Positions 45,968 through 56,550 are shown, counted from the first letter of the stretch. The stretch: DNA of 64,000 bases from Dipteris shenzhenensis (GCA_047967505.1 CM106538.1); one strand, 5' to 3'. Numbers and translations are program-made. Notes: generated from the sequence alone by a model not told the origin.

Positions 45968-48487
45968 CTGGTGCATGCACAAAAAAAACACATGGAAATT
46001 AATATTCTATTTGGGTAATGAAAATAATATTCTATTCAATATGACTTATAATCTATTTACATAATGAAAACTATTTGTATGTACTCCTTGATGAGGTAGG
46101 ATGTCGTTGGGATCATCGTATGCACCTACTGGTAGATGGGCCAAATGTGTGGCTCAATATTAATCAATATTATTAAAAATTCTTAATTTTGATTAGAATT
46201 TTTTCAAACTCTAGTTGTTGCATTTTAAAACTTAGATGTCTCAAATATTTTTTCCTTATATGTTTCCCTTTTTTCACTTTTTATCCAATATGAAACTTTT
46301 CCACATGTGGTGTAAGGACCACATTGTCCACTTATGGCCCCTATACTAAGGACAGATAGTGGAGAGGTTTGGTTAATAAGACCTTCTTTGAATGCTTTAC
46401 TGCCTTGGGTTTGCAATAGATATGGAGGAGATAGAAGGATACCTAATACATTACTTTGAACGATACACAAGCAAGGTGCATCTAGTATTTCTCGGACTAC
46501 ACATTAAAAAAGAGAGCGGGTTCACACTACAGACCTTTTAAAGCGAGAACTTTGAGAAAATAATTAAGCCTTTTCAATATTATCTATTTTGGTTGGGCAA
46601 TCCACCTCAACTAGTGGCCATTCCTATAGATCATCACTTGGTTCCCATGCTTGGGGAGAGAGGAGACCTTTGGACAATCATAAATTACATATGTGTTTTC
46701 GATGCGTTGGTGCATTTACAAGATCCAATTAGCCATATGCTTATGCATCTAATTACTCTAGTGTTGGGGTCTTTGCCCATGTGGTGTGGTGTTTTAGGGA
46801 TAATGCCCATGTGGTGTTTTATACAGCCTACTTACTCTACCTAAATTATGAAACAACTCTTAACCAACTATATAATCTATAATATTCCACATAAACGATG
46901 ATTTTTTAAAAGATGGTTTTGAAGACTAAAATTTAAACGTTTTTTTATTTAAATAAAAATAGCACCAATTTTAAAAATAGCATAGAACCTACTTTAATCT
47001 CTCTTTTTCTTGTTTTCTTATTTTTAATACATGATTTTCTTATTTTAACAAAATTCTTATTTTCTTGTTCTTGATACATGATTTCTAAAAACAAAATTTA
47101 AACGTTATATTAAATTCAAAACTTCAGTAATTTGTAAACTTCACTTATAAATTTTTTTTAATAGATTATTTTAAAAAACAAATTATATACTTTTTGACAT
47201 TTAAATACAAACTTCACTAACTTAAACTCTTATTTTCTTTTTTTTAAAAGATCATTTTTAAAAATAAAATTTAAACGTTTTTTTATTTAAATATAAATAA
47301 CACTAATAAAAAAAATATCTTTAATCTCTTTTTTTTAAAAGATAATTTCAAAAAACAAAATATATACATTTTCAGGCTTTAAATAAAAAATTACGTAATT
47401 CCAAAAATAATTTAAAAAACTTTAAAATGCATTTCAAATTTAGAAATATTTTATAATTATTCCTATAAACTAAAATTTAAACGTTTCTTCATTTAAATAA
47501 AAATAGCACTAATTTAAAAAATAACTTTAATCTCTTTTCTTTAAAAGATGATTTTAAAAACAAAATATTTACATTTTCACATTTTAAATAAATAATTACG
47601 TAATTCCAAAAATGATTTAAAAAACTTTAAAATGCATTTCAATTTTAAAAATATTTTATAATTATTCCTACAAACTAAGATTTAAACGTTTTTTATTTCA
47701 ATAAAAATAGCTCTAATTTAAAAAAATAACTTTAATCTCTTTTTTTCCAAAGATGATTTTTAAAAACCTAATTTTTACATTTTCACATTTTAAATAAAAA
47801 TTTAAAATGCATTTGAAATTTGAAATATTTTATAATTATTCCTATGAACTAAAATTTAAACGTTTTTTTAAAAAATAACTTTAATCTCTTTTTTTTCAAA
47901 GATGATTTTAAAAAACAGAATTTTTACATTTTCACATTTTGAATTAAAAATGTCGTAATTCAAAAATTTAAAAAAAACTTTTAAATGCATTTCAAATTTA
48001 AAAATATTTTAGAATCATTCCTGTGAACTAAAATTTAAAAGTTTTTTTATTTAATTAAAAATAGCTCTAATTAAAAAAATAACTTTAATCTTTTTTTTTT
48101 TCAAAGATGATTTTAAAAAACAGAATTTTTATATTTTCACATTTTGAATAAAAAATGCCTCATTAAACGTTTTTTAAATTTAAAATTTTCACATTTTAAA
48201 TTATAAATGTCGTAATTCAAAAATTTAAAAAAAATTTACAAATGCATTTCAAATTTATAAATATTTTATAATTATTCCTATGAACGTTTTTTTATTTAAT
48301 AAAAATAGCTCTATTTTAAAGTTATTTTTTTCATTTTCACATTTTAAATAAAAAATGTCGTAATTCATAAATTTCAAAAAAACATTAAAATGCATTTGAA
48401 ATTTAGAAAATTTTTATAATTTTTCTTATAAACTAAAATTTAATTAAATTTTACCAAAAAGAAAATGCTACATTAAAAAAACCCTAC
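45968..48487 (-). other. inferred long AT-rich first intron
   Basis: Donor AG/GTAGGG at 48488/48487 and acceptor CACCAG/C at 45968/45967 are in compatible phase (two bases plus one) and join MDGAGES to QRTGSSTT. The interval holds no recognisable protein domain. Without transcript data this is a model. Confidence 0.4.
46860..48470. repeat. diverged AT-rich tandem array
   Basis: A unit of roughly 170-210 bp with ACTAAAATTTAAACGTTTTT, TAACTTTAATCTCTTTTTTT, CAAAGATGATTTTAAAAAAC, ACATTTTCACATTTT and ATGCATTTCAAATTT recurs about eight times (anchors near 46932, 47100, 47270, 47476, 47681, 47852, 48030 and 48285). Copies are considerably diverged. It has no coding capacity. Confidence 0.8.
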
Positions 48488-48630
48488 CTAGACTCTCCCG
48501 CTCCGTCCATCTCCGTCGATGTCCGTCGGTCGCTCTCCGTCGCTCGTGCAATTCCGTCGACGTCCTGCAAATCCGAAATCGGTGGATGAGGAGGAGCTCG
48601 ATTGAGGTATGCGGAATGAGGGGGGTCGCT

Positions 48631-48643
48631 CTCCTTTTATAAG
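48631..48643 (-). promoter_or_regulatory. TATA box of the RING/PHD-like gene
   Basis: On the minus strand CTTATAAAAGGAG, a close match to a plant TATA box, lies about 125 bp upstream of ATG 48510. It is directly downstream (in the sense of transcription) of the right palindrome array. Confidence 0.6.
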
Positions 48644-48660
48644 AAAAATTAGGGTTTCTC

Positions 48661-49113
48661 TACCTCGATCGAGGTATTCCGCATGCATGCCACAATACCT
48701 CGATCGAGGTATTGTGACATGCCCATACATCTCGGTACATCTACCTCGATCGAGGTATTTACATGCCATGATACCTCGATCGAGGTATGTCGGCAGCAGC
48801 CGGATGCCAAGTCATCGGTCCAGCATACCTCGATCGAGGTATGTCATCTGCCCTGTCGGCTGCCCTGTTGAATGGCACATACCTCGATCGAGGTATGCTG
48901 GACATGCCACCTTACCTCGATCGAGGTTGAGCTGGATTGCCAGGATACCTCGAACGAGGTAGATGTGGCATGTATAGGTGGCTTGCCAGCAAACCTCGAT
49001 CGAGGTAGAGGCTCGGTCCGGTGAAAAAAGCCCAGTACCTCGATCGAGGTATTGGCTTGGCTCGGTTGTCCTCGTGTGTGATTTTCATTGGAGCTAATAC
49101 CTCAATCGAGGTA
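48661..49113. promoter_or_regulatory. right palindrome array (TACCTCGATCGAGGTA)
   Basis: Eleven 16-bp palindromes start at 48661, 48696, 48742, 48772, 48826, 48880, 48913, 48946, 48992, 49036 and 49098. Seven are exact. The others differ by one base: 48913 ends T, 48946 has CGAACG, 48992 starts AA, 49098 has CTCAATCG. Spacing varies from 30 to 62 bp. The array sits between the TATA box (48631-48643) and the right inverted repeat (49183-49212), mirroring the left array. Confidence 0.9.
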
Positions 49114-49182
49114 TTGGAGACCGAAGCAAAACCTTTGTATTTTCACTCGAGCGGGTGTCACACTCACCCGAAAGTGGTCCAG

Positions 49183-49212
49183 AAGTGGACACCCTTAGCT
49201 TGCTACCACCCT
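49183..49212 (-). repeat. right terminal inverted repeat
   Basis: Its reverse complement matches 34888-34917 at 28 of 30 positions. It lies only 70 bp outside the last palindrome. Confidence 0.7.
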
Positions 49213-49447
49213 AAAAATGTGTTTGAATTAGTGCAAGCTGACACACGAGTGAGTTCTCAGTCACCACCTTCAAAACTCCTCTGTTTGATCTTTTGAGTAG
49301 TTGTTTTTTGTGTTTTTTTGGTTTGAGTAGGATCAAATGGTGTTCTATGTTCTTCCACAAGTAATGCATATGTGGAAGTGTGTATGAAAGTGGTCAATTC
49401 TAAACATTAAATTGTGTTCTTTGTTTCGCTAAAAGCAATGGTCATTT

Positions 49448-49495
<48 letters not shown>

Positions 49496-49958
49496 AGAGA
49501 GAGAGAGAGAGAGAGAATAGGAAAGGGATGGGGGGATTGGAGAGAGGGAGAGGGAGAGGGAGAGATGGAGAGACAAGGGATAAGACACAGATGGGGGAGG
49601 GGACAAATAGGAAGGGGGTAAGAGAGAGAGAGAGAGAGAGAGAGAGATATGGGGGGAGGGAGGGAGGGAGGGAGGGAGGGAAGCACTCACCATTTTTGTG
49701 CATGCTTGCCAAAAGATGCTAGCCAAAAAACATCCCCCCTTCCTTAGAGTTTTTAAATATTGGAACTGTGAGGCACATGCAATTTATGAATTCAAGGGTT
49801 TTGTCTTTCATACTCATATGTTAGTATATATACATTCTAGCATGTAGCTATCACTTTCTACGAAGCCCCAATGGCTAGGGAATATTATTCCCATTCATTT
49901 GGTTGGGGCTATGGAATCCCTTGTCATGAGATTTTAGATGTACATTTTTTGGACTAGG

Positions 49959-50000
<42 letters not shown>

Positions 50001-50755
50001 GGGTAAAAGCAAATTAAAAAATAGTTAAGCAAAGAATTTAAAAATAAACATGTTAAAAGTCATACTAATCAACTTTAAATGCTTGCTTGGTAACAACAAA
50101 ACCACTAAGGGCCTTTTCCACTATTAATTAAAAAGTATTGTTAAGGATTTTAACAAAAGGGTGCATTTCAATTCAAATTTAAGGGGATCGAGTTATGTTA
50201 AATCTCTTGACTGCATGTTAAAGATGCTTCAAAAGTTAACCCTTAGAAAAGGTAGTTGAAATATAGAAAATAAGTGTTTCACTTAAGTGTGGTGGGTAGC
50301 AGGAATGCTACTTTATTGAAGAGCTTCGTTAGGTATTTTTAATGGTCGTGTGTAAATCGAAACTATATAATATGGGTACTTGATTGAAAGCCCTTGAAAA
50401 GAAGAAGCCGTGAGTGTAAGCTTTGAGAATGACTATCATAGTGTAAAGATATGCCATTTTGTGTGGAAAAGATCCAAATTTCCTTGTTATGACAACTTTA
50501 TGAATAATACAACAGGAATTGATGGAAATGGAAGTGTGTTGTTAACTTTAATGTAACTTGAATATAACTTGGAGTAATATAGGCACTATGGCAAAACTAC
50601 ATAATCGTGGTCCCAAAACCCAAAAGGTAGGTATAAAGCCAAAACTCTCGACGAGGCGGGACAAGCTAAGCTTTAGAAAGGCTTCTACACACAACCAGGT
50701 CTTACTTATGGAAGGACCACCTCTAGCATATCTTGTACATACTGAAGCGTCCACT
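49213..50755. other. non-coding with GA and GGGA microsatellites
   Basis: (GA)n runs at 49448-49525, 49621-49648 and 49968-49998 and a (GGGA)n run at about 49652-49681. The remaining sequence up to the PR-10 gene has no recognisable gene; 50540-50755 is the likely 3' flank of that gene. Confidence 0.7.
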
Positions 50756-51381
50756 TCATGCGCTGTACTCGTTGTGTTTCAGCAAGTAAGCCTCGACTGC
50801 CTTTATGGACTTGATGAAGCCTTCCGTAATACGATCAGGAATCTTCTGCTGGTCAGTAACGGTTTCGTATATAATAGTCCAATGCACCACACAAGTATTT
50901 GCATGGGCTCCTTCGATTTCAATCTTGGATTTCATAGTCTTGAAAGTGGTACCCAACAAGCCCCCTTCCACCACAACAGTCGTGTACTTCAATGACTCCT
51001 GATCCACTTCTTCTACCTTCTCTTTCACGTAGAGCACGCCCTCCGCTTCACTATGAGCTGTGGCCAACCATCGAATGACAATGGTGCAGGATTAGTATAT
51101 TGAAAGGAGCGTCCGATGTAAAACGACAACAGTATGCAAAGGCTAGCAATACGAAAGAAAACAGAATGCCTTCAGAAGGCATGCACAGATGACCCACCCT
51201 TATTGAACTTCATGGTTCTCACACAGCCGACCTCTGTTGCCTGGCCTTCTGTGTATTCTACAGCAGCAATTTTGTAAGACAAGGCCTTGGGGAGGCAGTT
51301 ATGGGCATCCTTAACAAGGCCGCACCACATCCTCTTGGCGGAAACCTGCACTTCGATCTCTTGGCTGAAGACCTTTGCCAT
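50756..51381 (-). CDS. PR-10/Bet v 1-like (MLP) protein, two exons
   Basis: Exon 1 is 51381-51198 (MAKVFSQEIEVQVSAKRMWC). The intron is 51197-51058 (GTGGGT ... CCACAG). Exon 2 is 51057-50756, ending KHNEYSA and a stop. The product is 161 residues, the usual length of Bet v 1/PR-10 and major-latex-like proteins. The intron falls after the first base of codon 62, the position conserved in this family. Exon 1 ends with the CVRTMKF strand that follows the glycine-rich loop, here poorly conserved (EGQATEVG); exon 2 has ALVEYLL-like C-terminal helix sequence (KSIKAVEAYLLKH). Proteins of this fold bind hydrophobic ligands in the cytosol. No stops or frameshifts, so it may be an active host gene. Ligand unknown. 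Confidence 0.85.
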
Positions 51382-51506
51382 TGCTGCGGGAGGAGCTATG
51401 AGATGAGAAACAAGTTAGAAGGAAAAAGAAAAATGGAGAGGTAGATATCTTTGTGGAGAAAGGTTTTGCAGGGCAAATGGATATCCTTCCTCGGGCACAG
51501 GGCGCT

Positions 51507-51517
51507 GTATTTATAAG
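51507..51517 (-). promoter_or_regulatory. TATA box of the PR-10-like gene
   Basis: On the minus strand CTTATAAATAC lies about 126 bp upstream of the start codon, a good plant TATA box with a plausible 5' leader of about 95 bp. Confidence 0.7.
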
Positions 51518-51529
51518 GCTTGTGGCACA

Positions 51530-52310
51530 ATCATACTTGCGTGCTTATCCAACTTATGTCGAAAAGTCAATTGGATAAGGAGAAAAACAATTTAACTTTC
51601 TGCCTCTCCGACATCAACTAGCAACTAGTTTTCTATTGTATTCATCCACCATGTGCTAAACGATAAAAAATATCAGTCACAAGCCGACATATCTTGAACA
51701 AAAAGTCGGACGATAAAAAGCATATAGAGAAATGCAAGGCCCGAAAGTATAAAGCTTTTGAAAATTGACGATGGCCTCCCAAGCGGGACCCTTCGATCTT
51801 CTAGAAACCCAAGTAGTTTAGATCCTTACGTCTCTTTTGACGTACACTTTCTTACAAGTTCAATAGGATACTTGTGATAATTGGAGAGTGCTTCCTTCTT
51901 CACCCTTCACTTCCATCAATGGATCAATGCGTGTCACCAGAAATAGCTAAGCTTGGACATCAAATCTACCTCATTTACATGGTGATGCAGTGACTAACTT
52001 ACCAATGCACAATGGTTAGGCATTATTAGGTAGTTAAGATGATTGGCAACTATTTGGAGGGTCAATACCACCCTAAGTGGATCATAATTGACGTGTGTAC
52101 AAAGTGTCTATGAGCAAAGTTCCCAATACATAGCTTGGCTCACATAGCTTCGCTCACTAGTTAAACACATAGGAGGTCGATACCACCCTAAGCGTATCAC
52201 GGGTAATGCATCTATGTAGAGAGCTCACCATAGTGAGGCAAAAAGAGATATAAAGCATAAATCTTGGTGGGCAATGCCTTATAATGAAAGTTCAACTAGG
52301 ACTCCCGAGA
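51530..52310. other. upstream region of the PR-10-like gene
   Basis: No gene seen. It contains a weak repeat of GTCGATACCACCCTAAG-like sequence (about 52063 and 52176). Confidence 0.5.
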
Positions 52311-52567
52311 GGGCCACTATGTACAAACGCCATATATAAGAGGTGCAATCGAGGGGTATTTAAAAAAACCCCTACCTACAAATCTTTCTAACCTGTATAC
52401 ACCCCTTCTGTAAATTTTGAGATGATTCTGAGTATCCTTTCTGAATGAAAAATTTCACTTTTTGAATTGAAAAAACTCTTATGTATGTATATTTTTTGTA
52501 ACTCTATAAAAATATAAAACCCCTTTCGTTGATCACACCTCCTATCTTACATATTTCTTAGTCACCC
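52311..52567. mobile_element. MITE-like element, copy 2
   Basis: Homologous end to end with 30011-30263. Starts GGGCCACTATGTACAAACGC and ends CTTAGTCACCCC. About 256 bp, non-coding. Confidence 0.65.
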
Positions 52568-53214
52568 CCAGGGCTAGGATTGAAAGATACATATAAACAA
52601 AGTAGATAAGAGTTAAGTAGGTCCCCCAATTGAAAAGTGAGTGACACAGTTAAGTTGCACCAAAAGATTAGAAGCAATTGTAAACTCTTGTAATATTTAT
52701 AATGGTGTTAACAAACACCTTCAAAAAGTTACAATAAGCCTCCAGATTATTATCACTGAAAGGCATTAGCATTTACTATTTCTATCTGAGATTCAACCCA
52801 GTCCTATGTTGCCACCATCTCATCATGGTCAATGTAATTATAAATGAAAAAGAGAAATAAGAAATTGTTAATTTTTTCATGGATAGCACTTTCTTGGTTT
52901 CGTATGGCTTGCTCTTCATGTGGTGGAAATCTCCCTTGATGAGTGCTAGGAGTAGTAACCTCACTTATAAACTCTACCAGTTCTCTCCTATATGAAATTT
53001 TCTTTCGGTAGTAGACCTACTTATTTTTTCTCTCTCTTGCATCTCTAGGCACTTCTGAAGAGCAAACTCCTCTTTTTCAACCTAGGTAAGTGGAACACAT
53101 TGTCTCTTTCTCTACTCTTTGTTTGCCTCACTCTCCGTAATCCAATTTTTATTGCTACTAATGGCAACCTCCATAGAGGAGTTGACTTCAAAAAGATCCA
53201 TGAAGTGTTGAGCT
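52568..53214. other. non-coding spacer
   Basis: No supported gene on either strand. Confidence 0.5.
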
Positions 53215-53560
53215 AAGAGAAGATGGAATGAGGAATGGGAAGATGGAAGATCCATGAAGTAAGAGAGTAAGGTGAGATGGAAGTAGAGTGCGAGAGTAAG
53301 GCTGAAGACAAAGAAGAATGCAAGAGTAAGGTTGCGGATACGAGAATGGTAATTGGAACAAAAGTCCAAGGCGAGATGGAAGAATGAGTAAGGCTGAGGA
53401 TCTCGGAGAATGGTAATGAGAGAAGATTCCAAGGCGAGATGGAAAAAGAGTTCGAGAGTAAGGCTACGGACAAGATGGAAGAAGGAGTAAGCCCGAGGAT
53501 AGGAGAGTGGTAATGAGAGCAAAACTTCGAGATCAGATAGAAGATGAACAAGTAGAGATG
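53215..53560. repeat. degenerate purine-rich tandem repeat
   Basis: Irregular repeats built from GAGATGGAAGA, GAGAGTAAGGCT and GAGAATGGTAATGAGAG words with a spacing of roughly 60-110 bp. The minus-strand Ser/Leu/His-rich frames here arise from this repeat. Confidence 0.75.
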
Positions 53561-53664
53561 AATTTAAGGAAGTACAAACTCATAATGTGAGATGAAAGAT
53601 TTAGAATAAAGTGATTGAAGTGAAAGACTCCAGAATAAAGTGAGTTGAAGATTTGAAAAGAAGT

Positions 53665-54155
53665 GAGAGGCTCAGATGTCACTATGATGATGGTTGGAGA
53701 ATGCTCTACTAGATTGTGTGAAGTAATAGATACAAGACCATAACGTGAGACATGTGAGATGATAGATTTTGAATACATTGAAATCTATGAAATAAAGTGA
53801 TCAAAGCCAAGAATGATATAATTATTAGATTCTTATCATGATATATTTATTATATATAATAAATTGGACTTCCAATAAAGTGAAACCAATTAAATAAATT
53901 GAGAGCAGATGAGTTGTCTATGATGGTAAGAGAATGGTCTAGCTTCTAGGTATAAAGTGGGAGGATGATATTTGCTATGATGAAGTTAGGAAAATGCTCT
54001 ACTAGATAGTGTGAGGTAACAAGTGCAAGACTGTAATGTGAGACATCAAATTTTGAATAAAGTCAAATCTATGAAATAAAGTGATCGAATTAATATAATT
54101 ATTACATTCTTACCATGAGAGTCCATTTAATGTATATAATAAATTGAACTAAAAG
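53665..54155. repeat. direct duplication of about 200 bp
   Basis: The block with GAATGCTCTACTAGATTGTG, GTGAGACATG, TCTATGAAATAAAGTGATC and the AT-rich TATATAATAAATTG end (about 53665-53870) recurs, diverged, at about 53962-54150. Confidence 0.75.
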
Positions 54156-55050
54156 ATGTTTTTATTTCCATCATCACACATTTATATGTATCCATGTTAA
54201 CTTCCCCTTATGTATCCATGAGTAAATGAAGCTGATAAATTCACACATTTAATATAATCAACCACAATAACATTATGATCCAACAAATAAATACAAAGTT
54301 AAGATATTGCAACTATAGATATCCAAGACGACAGTCCCTCGAGTCACCTATTGAAAAGGTCAGCTATTGTATCCAAGCCATTTGGACTGTATATTGGGGT
54401 GTGTAGAGCACAGCACAGAGCTGTTGTATCGAAGCCATTTAGGCTAAGTAATTTATGGGATATTTATATGTCTGTATGTTGATTTTATATGGCTCATTTT
54501 GATTTTATATGTCTAGCTTTATATGATTCACTATGATTTTTGATGGTCCATTATGATTGTATGTTTATATGTTTATTATGGTTCATAATGCTCATATGTT
54601 TATTTCAAATCTGATTATGATCTACTTAAATCTATTCAGGTTTGTTTAAATCTATGTTTTCTTTGATTTAAATTTGCTCAAAATTGTTTAAATCTTATTT
54701 AAACATGTATTTCAAATCTGTCCAGATATAATTATACCAGACAATCTGTGCAGATATAATTATACCAGACAATATGGTCCTTGATTCATTACACGTGGAA
54801 GAGACAAAAGCAGAATTGTAGTTGTCCATCCATGTCAATAGCAATCTTGAAAAGAATGAATTCCCAAAATCAATCACTAGCTGGCGAAAGAGGCAGTAGA
54901 GGAGGGAAGCAACAAAATGGGATCGAATTTATAGGTGGCATTTGGACATATTAGAAACAGTGGAGGCAAATGGATCATCCTCAACTCTTGTGCCTACCTC
55001 CACACCCACCAAAAGTGGTACCAACACCTCTCCATAAAGAATGAAGAGCT
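54156..55050. other. AT-rich upstream region
   Basis: No gene. Repeated TTTATATG / TATGATT words lie at about 54460-54700, and a roughly 30-bp tandem duplication with CAGATATAATTATACCAGAC at 54723-54772. The last 100 bp precede the phosphatase-like frame. Confidence 0.6.
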
Positions 55051-55587
55051 ATGATCTTAGACTTGAATGGCCTTCTAGTAAAGGTTGTTGAGTCATATCA
55101 TGGAGATATACCCCCACCTTATGAAAACCTAATGGAAAAACATAAAGAGTCCAAGGGACGGACCATGTTTATTCGTAGAGATGCTATTGCCTTCTTGGAA
55201 TTTTGTGTGTCATGGTTTGAAGTGTTTATTTGGAGCACATCTAGAAGAAAAAAAGTAAACAAAATCCTCCGTGCATGCTTTCCACAACATTTTGAAAAGA
55301 TAACAATTCTGGATCAGGAAGCTTGCTATAGTGTTGGACTCATGGTGGTGAACAGAAATGGAGAGTTGTTGAATGAGAAGCCTGTCATCTTCAAGCACTT
55401 TCCAACCATTTGGAACCATTTCACACACTTGTCGGCAACCAACAATATTATTTTGGATGACTCCTTATACAAGATTTGTAGAAACCCATCTGGAACATGG
55501 AGAGTACTTCCAAAGTTTGAGATGCAAGGTCTTGAAGAAATGTGCTCCCATTTGATGGATGATGTCGCACTGTGGCTATATGTCTAG
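55051..55587 (+). CDS. FCP1/NIF-type HAD phosphatase-like protein, short
   Basis: 178 residues. MILDLNGLL (residues 1-9) is motif I, with the second Asp of the usual DxDx(T/V) replaced by Asn, as in a plant subgroup of FCP1/NLI-interacting-factor-like proteins. RRDAIAFLEFCVSWFEVFIWSTSRRKKV (about 42-69) carries the Trp-Ser-Thr motif II, KHF-IWNHF (115-124) follows, and NNIILDDSLYK (131-141) is the motif with the Asp pair. The family dephosphorylates Ser or acts as a structural homologue; activity here is uncertain. The start is minimal: motif I begins at the first Met, and an in-frame stop lies four codons upstream, so the N-terminus may be lost. The same frame continues after TAG 55585 for 39 more codons to 55704. 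It has no introns, so it could be a processed or truncated copy. Confidence 0.6.
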   Translation: MILDLNGLLVKVVESYHGDIPPPYENLMEKHKESKGRTMFIRRDAIAFLEFCVSWFEVFIWSTSRRKKVNKILRACFPQHFEKITILDQEACYSVGLMVVNRNGELLNEKPVIFKHFPTIWNHFTHLSATNNIILDDSLYKICRNPSGTWRVLPKFEMQGLEEMCSHLMDDVALWLYV

Positions 55588-55704
55588 CTTCAAATGGAGG
55601 ATCGGCAATCCTACACATCACCTAAGCATGACATGTTCCATGATACGGAATACATTGACATTTTGGAGTATATGGTCAAATACAGTTGCTGGACTGAGTT
55701 ATGA

Positions 55705-56215
55705 AGATGGAAGCAAAGGCATATAGTGGATACCAACTTCTTTTGTATATAAATATTCACTTTAATAGAATTCATTCTTTTTTGCTCCTATGTTGCCTGT
55801 TTGGAAATCGCTGACTGATTAGATTCCTTTTCCTATTGCAAAATAGACTTGTTTGAAGTGTTCTTATTTCAACTCTTGCTTCGTGTCTTCGAAACTTTTG
55901 CCTTTTCATGTGTGCTCTTAAGAACCTTCTTGGAATGCAATGACCAAATAAGACTATCATTTGTGGAATGGTATAGCAAGGCAATGTTTCTCTCAATGCA
56001 ATATTATTATAATTTATCGTATGAGAAATGCCCTTGTTCTTTCAATGCAATGGTCTCGCACTTAGTACATGGCAATATTATATTCAAGCTATTCCAATAT
56101 AATGTTGTTGTTTAGCAAGGCAATGTTGCTATTATAGTGTAATGTAAATATAATTAATACAATGTCCTTGGAATGCACATAGCATCACAAGCTATCATCT
56201 TCTAATGCTATGTAG
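55705..56215. other. non-coding spacer
   Basis: No recognisable gene. Short repeats of CAATG-containing phrases (AGCAAGGCAATGTT at 55977 and 56116). Confidence 0.5.
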
Positions 56216-56550
56216 TAGCACTAGTAAAAGAACCAACCACTAGCAACAGCACTAACTATTAGCAACATCCCTAACCACCAGTAGCAGCACCGAGCAACAG
56301 CACCAACATAGTAGGAGTAGCACTAACAAAAGCACTAAAAATAGCACCAACCACTAGCAACTGACTAACAACAACAATAGAAGTAGCACCAATCGCTAGT
56401 AGTTGCACTAGCATAACCACTATAGCAGCTACACCAAACACTAGCAGCACTACAGTAGCACTAGCAACACCAACCACTAGCAACTACACTAGTAGCAGCA
56501 CTATAGTAGCTACACCAACCACTACCAGCAGCAACATCACTAACTAGCAA
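56216..56550. repeat. AGCA/CCAACCACTAGCA minisatellite
   Basis: About 335 bp of reiterated AGCAC(C)AACCACTAGCA(GCA) and related trinucleotide-rich words. Hydrophobic frames on the minus strand are composition artefacts. Confidence 0.85.

Larger units (their letters stand above)
44022..48510 (-). pseudogene. coiled-coil / RING-PHD-like zinc protein gene
   Basis: Minus strand. Exon 1 starts at ATG 48510 (MDGAGES) and ends at 48488 before GTAGGG. A long intron is inferred to the acceptor CACCAG at 45968, restoring the frame into SQRTGSSTTIR. A helical N-terminal part (EMLRAKMRALQD) follows, then a central part with frameshifts near 45770 and 45400, a coiled coil (ELEALLAESRDE, intron 45147-45047, AHLLRQEMESRIRLLQTDLE), and a zinc motif at about 44794-44660: C-x2-C, C-x4-C, H-x2-C, C-x2-C, a C4HC3 order as in RING-CH/PHD fingers. 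A Glu/Arg-rich helix and an acidic end, SYVELSDSDSD, close it. A TGA-bearing frame break lies between about 44490 and 44340. A ubiquitin- or SUMO-related role is inferred from the motifs only. Confidence 0.5.
34888..49212. mobile_element. putative large DNA transposon with palindrome arrays
   Basis: Bounded by a 30-bp imperfect inverted repeat (34888-34917 and 49183-49212, 28/30 matches, shared core GTAGCAAGCTAAGGGTGTCC). Inside are two clusters of TACCTCGATCGAGGTA palindromes (36412-36601, 48661-49113). A transposase-like gene runs rightward from the left cluster and a RING/PHD-like gene runs leftward from the right cluster. Between them lie a 187-bp satellite and an AT-rich tandem array. 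No target duplication was found, so the exact termini are uncertain; smaller insertions (36101-36352) may have lengthened the left arm. That it is one element is an inference from symmetry. Confidence 0.55.

Noticed and set aside
49407-49726. Reading frames rich in Arg-Glu (plus) or Ser-Leu (minus)
   Set aside because: They are translations of GA and GGGA microsatellites.
56271-56483. Hydrophobic Val/Leu-rich minus-strand frame as a membrane protein
   Set aside because: It is the complement of a trinucleotide-rich minisatellite.
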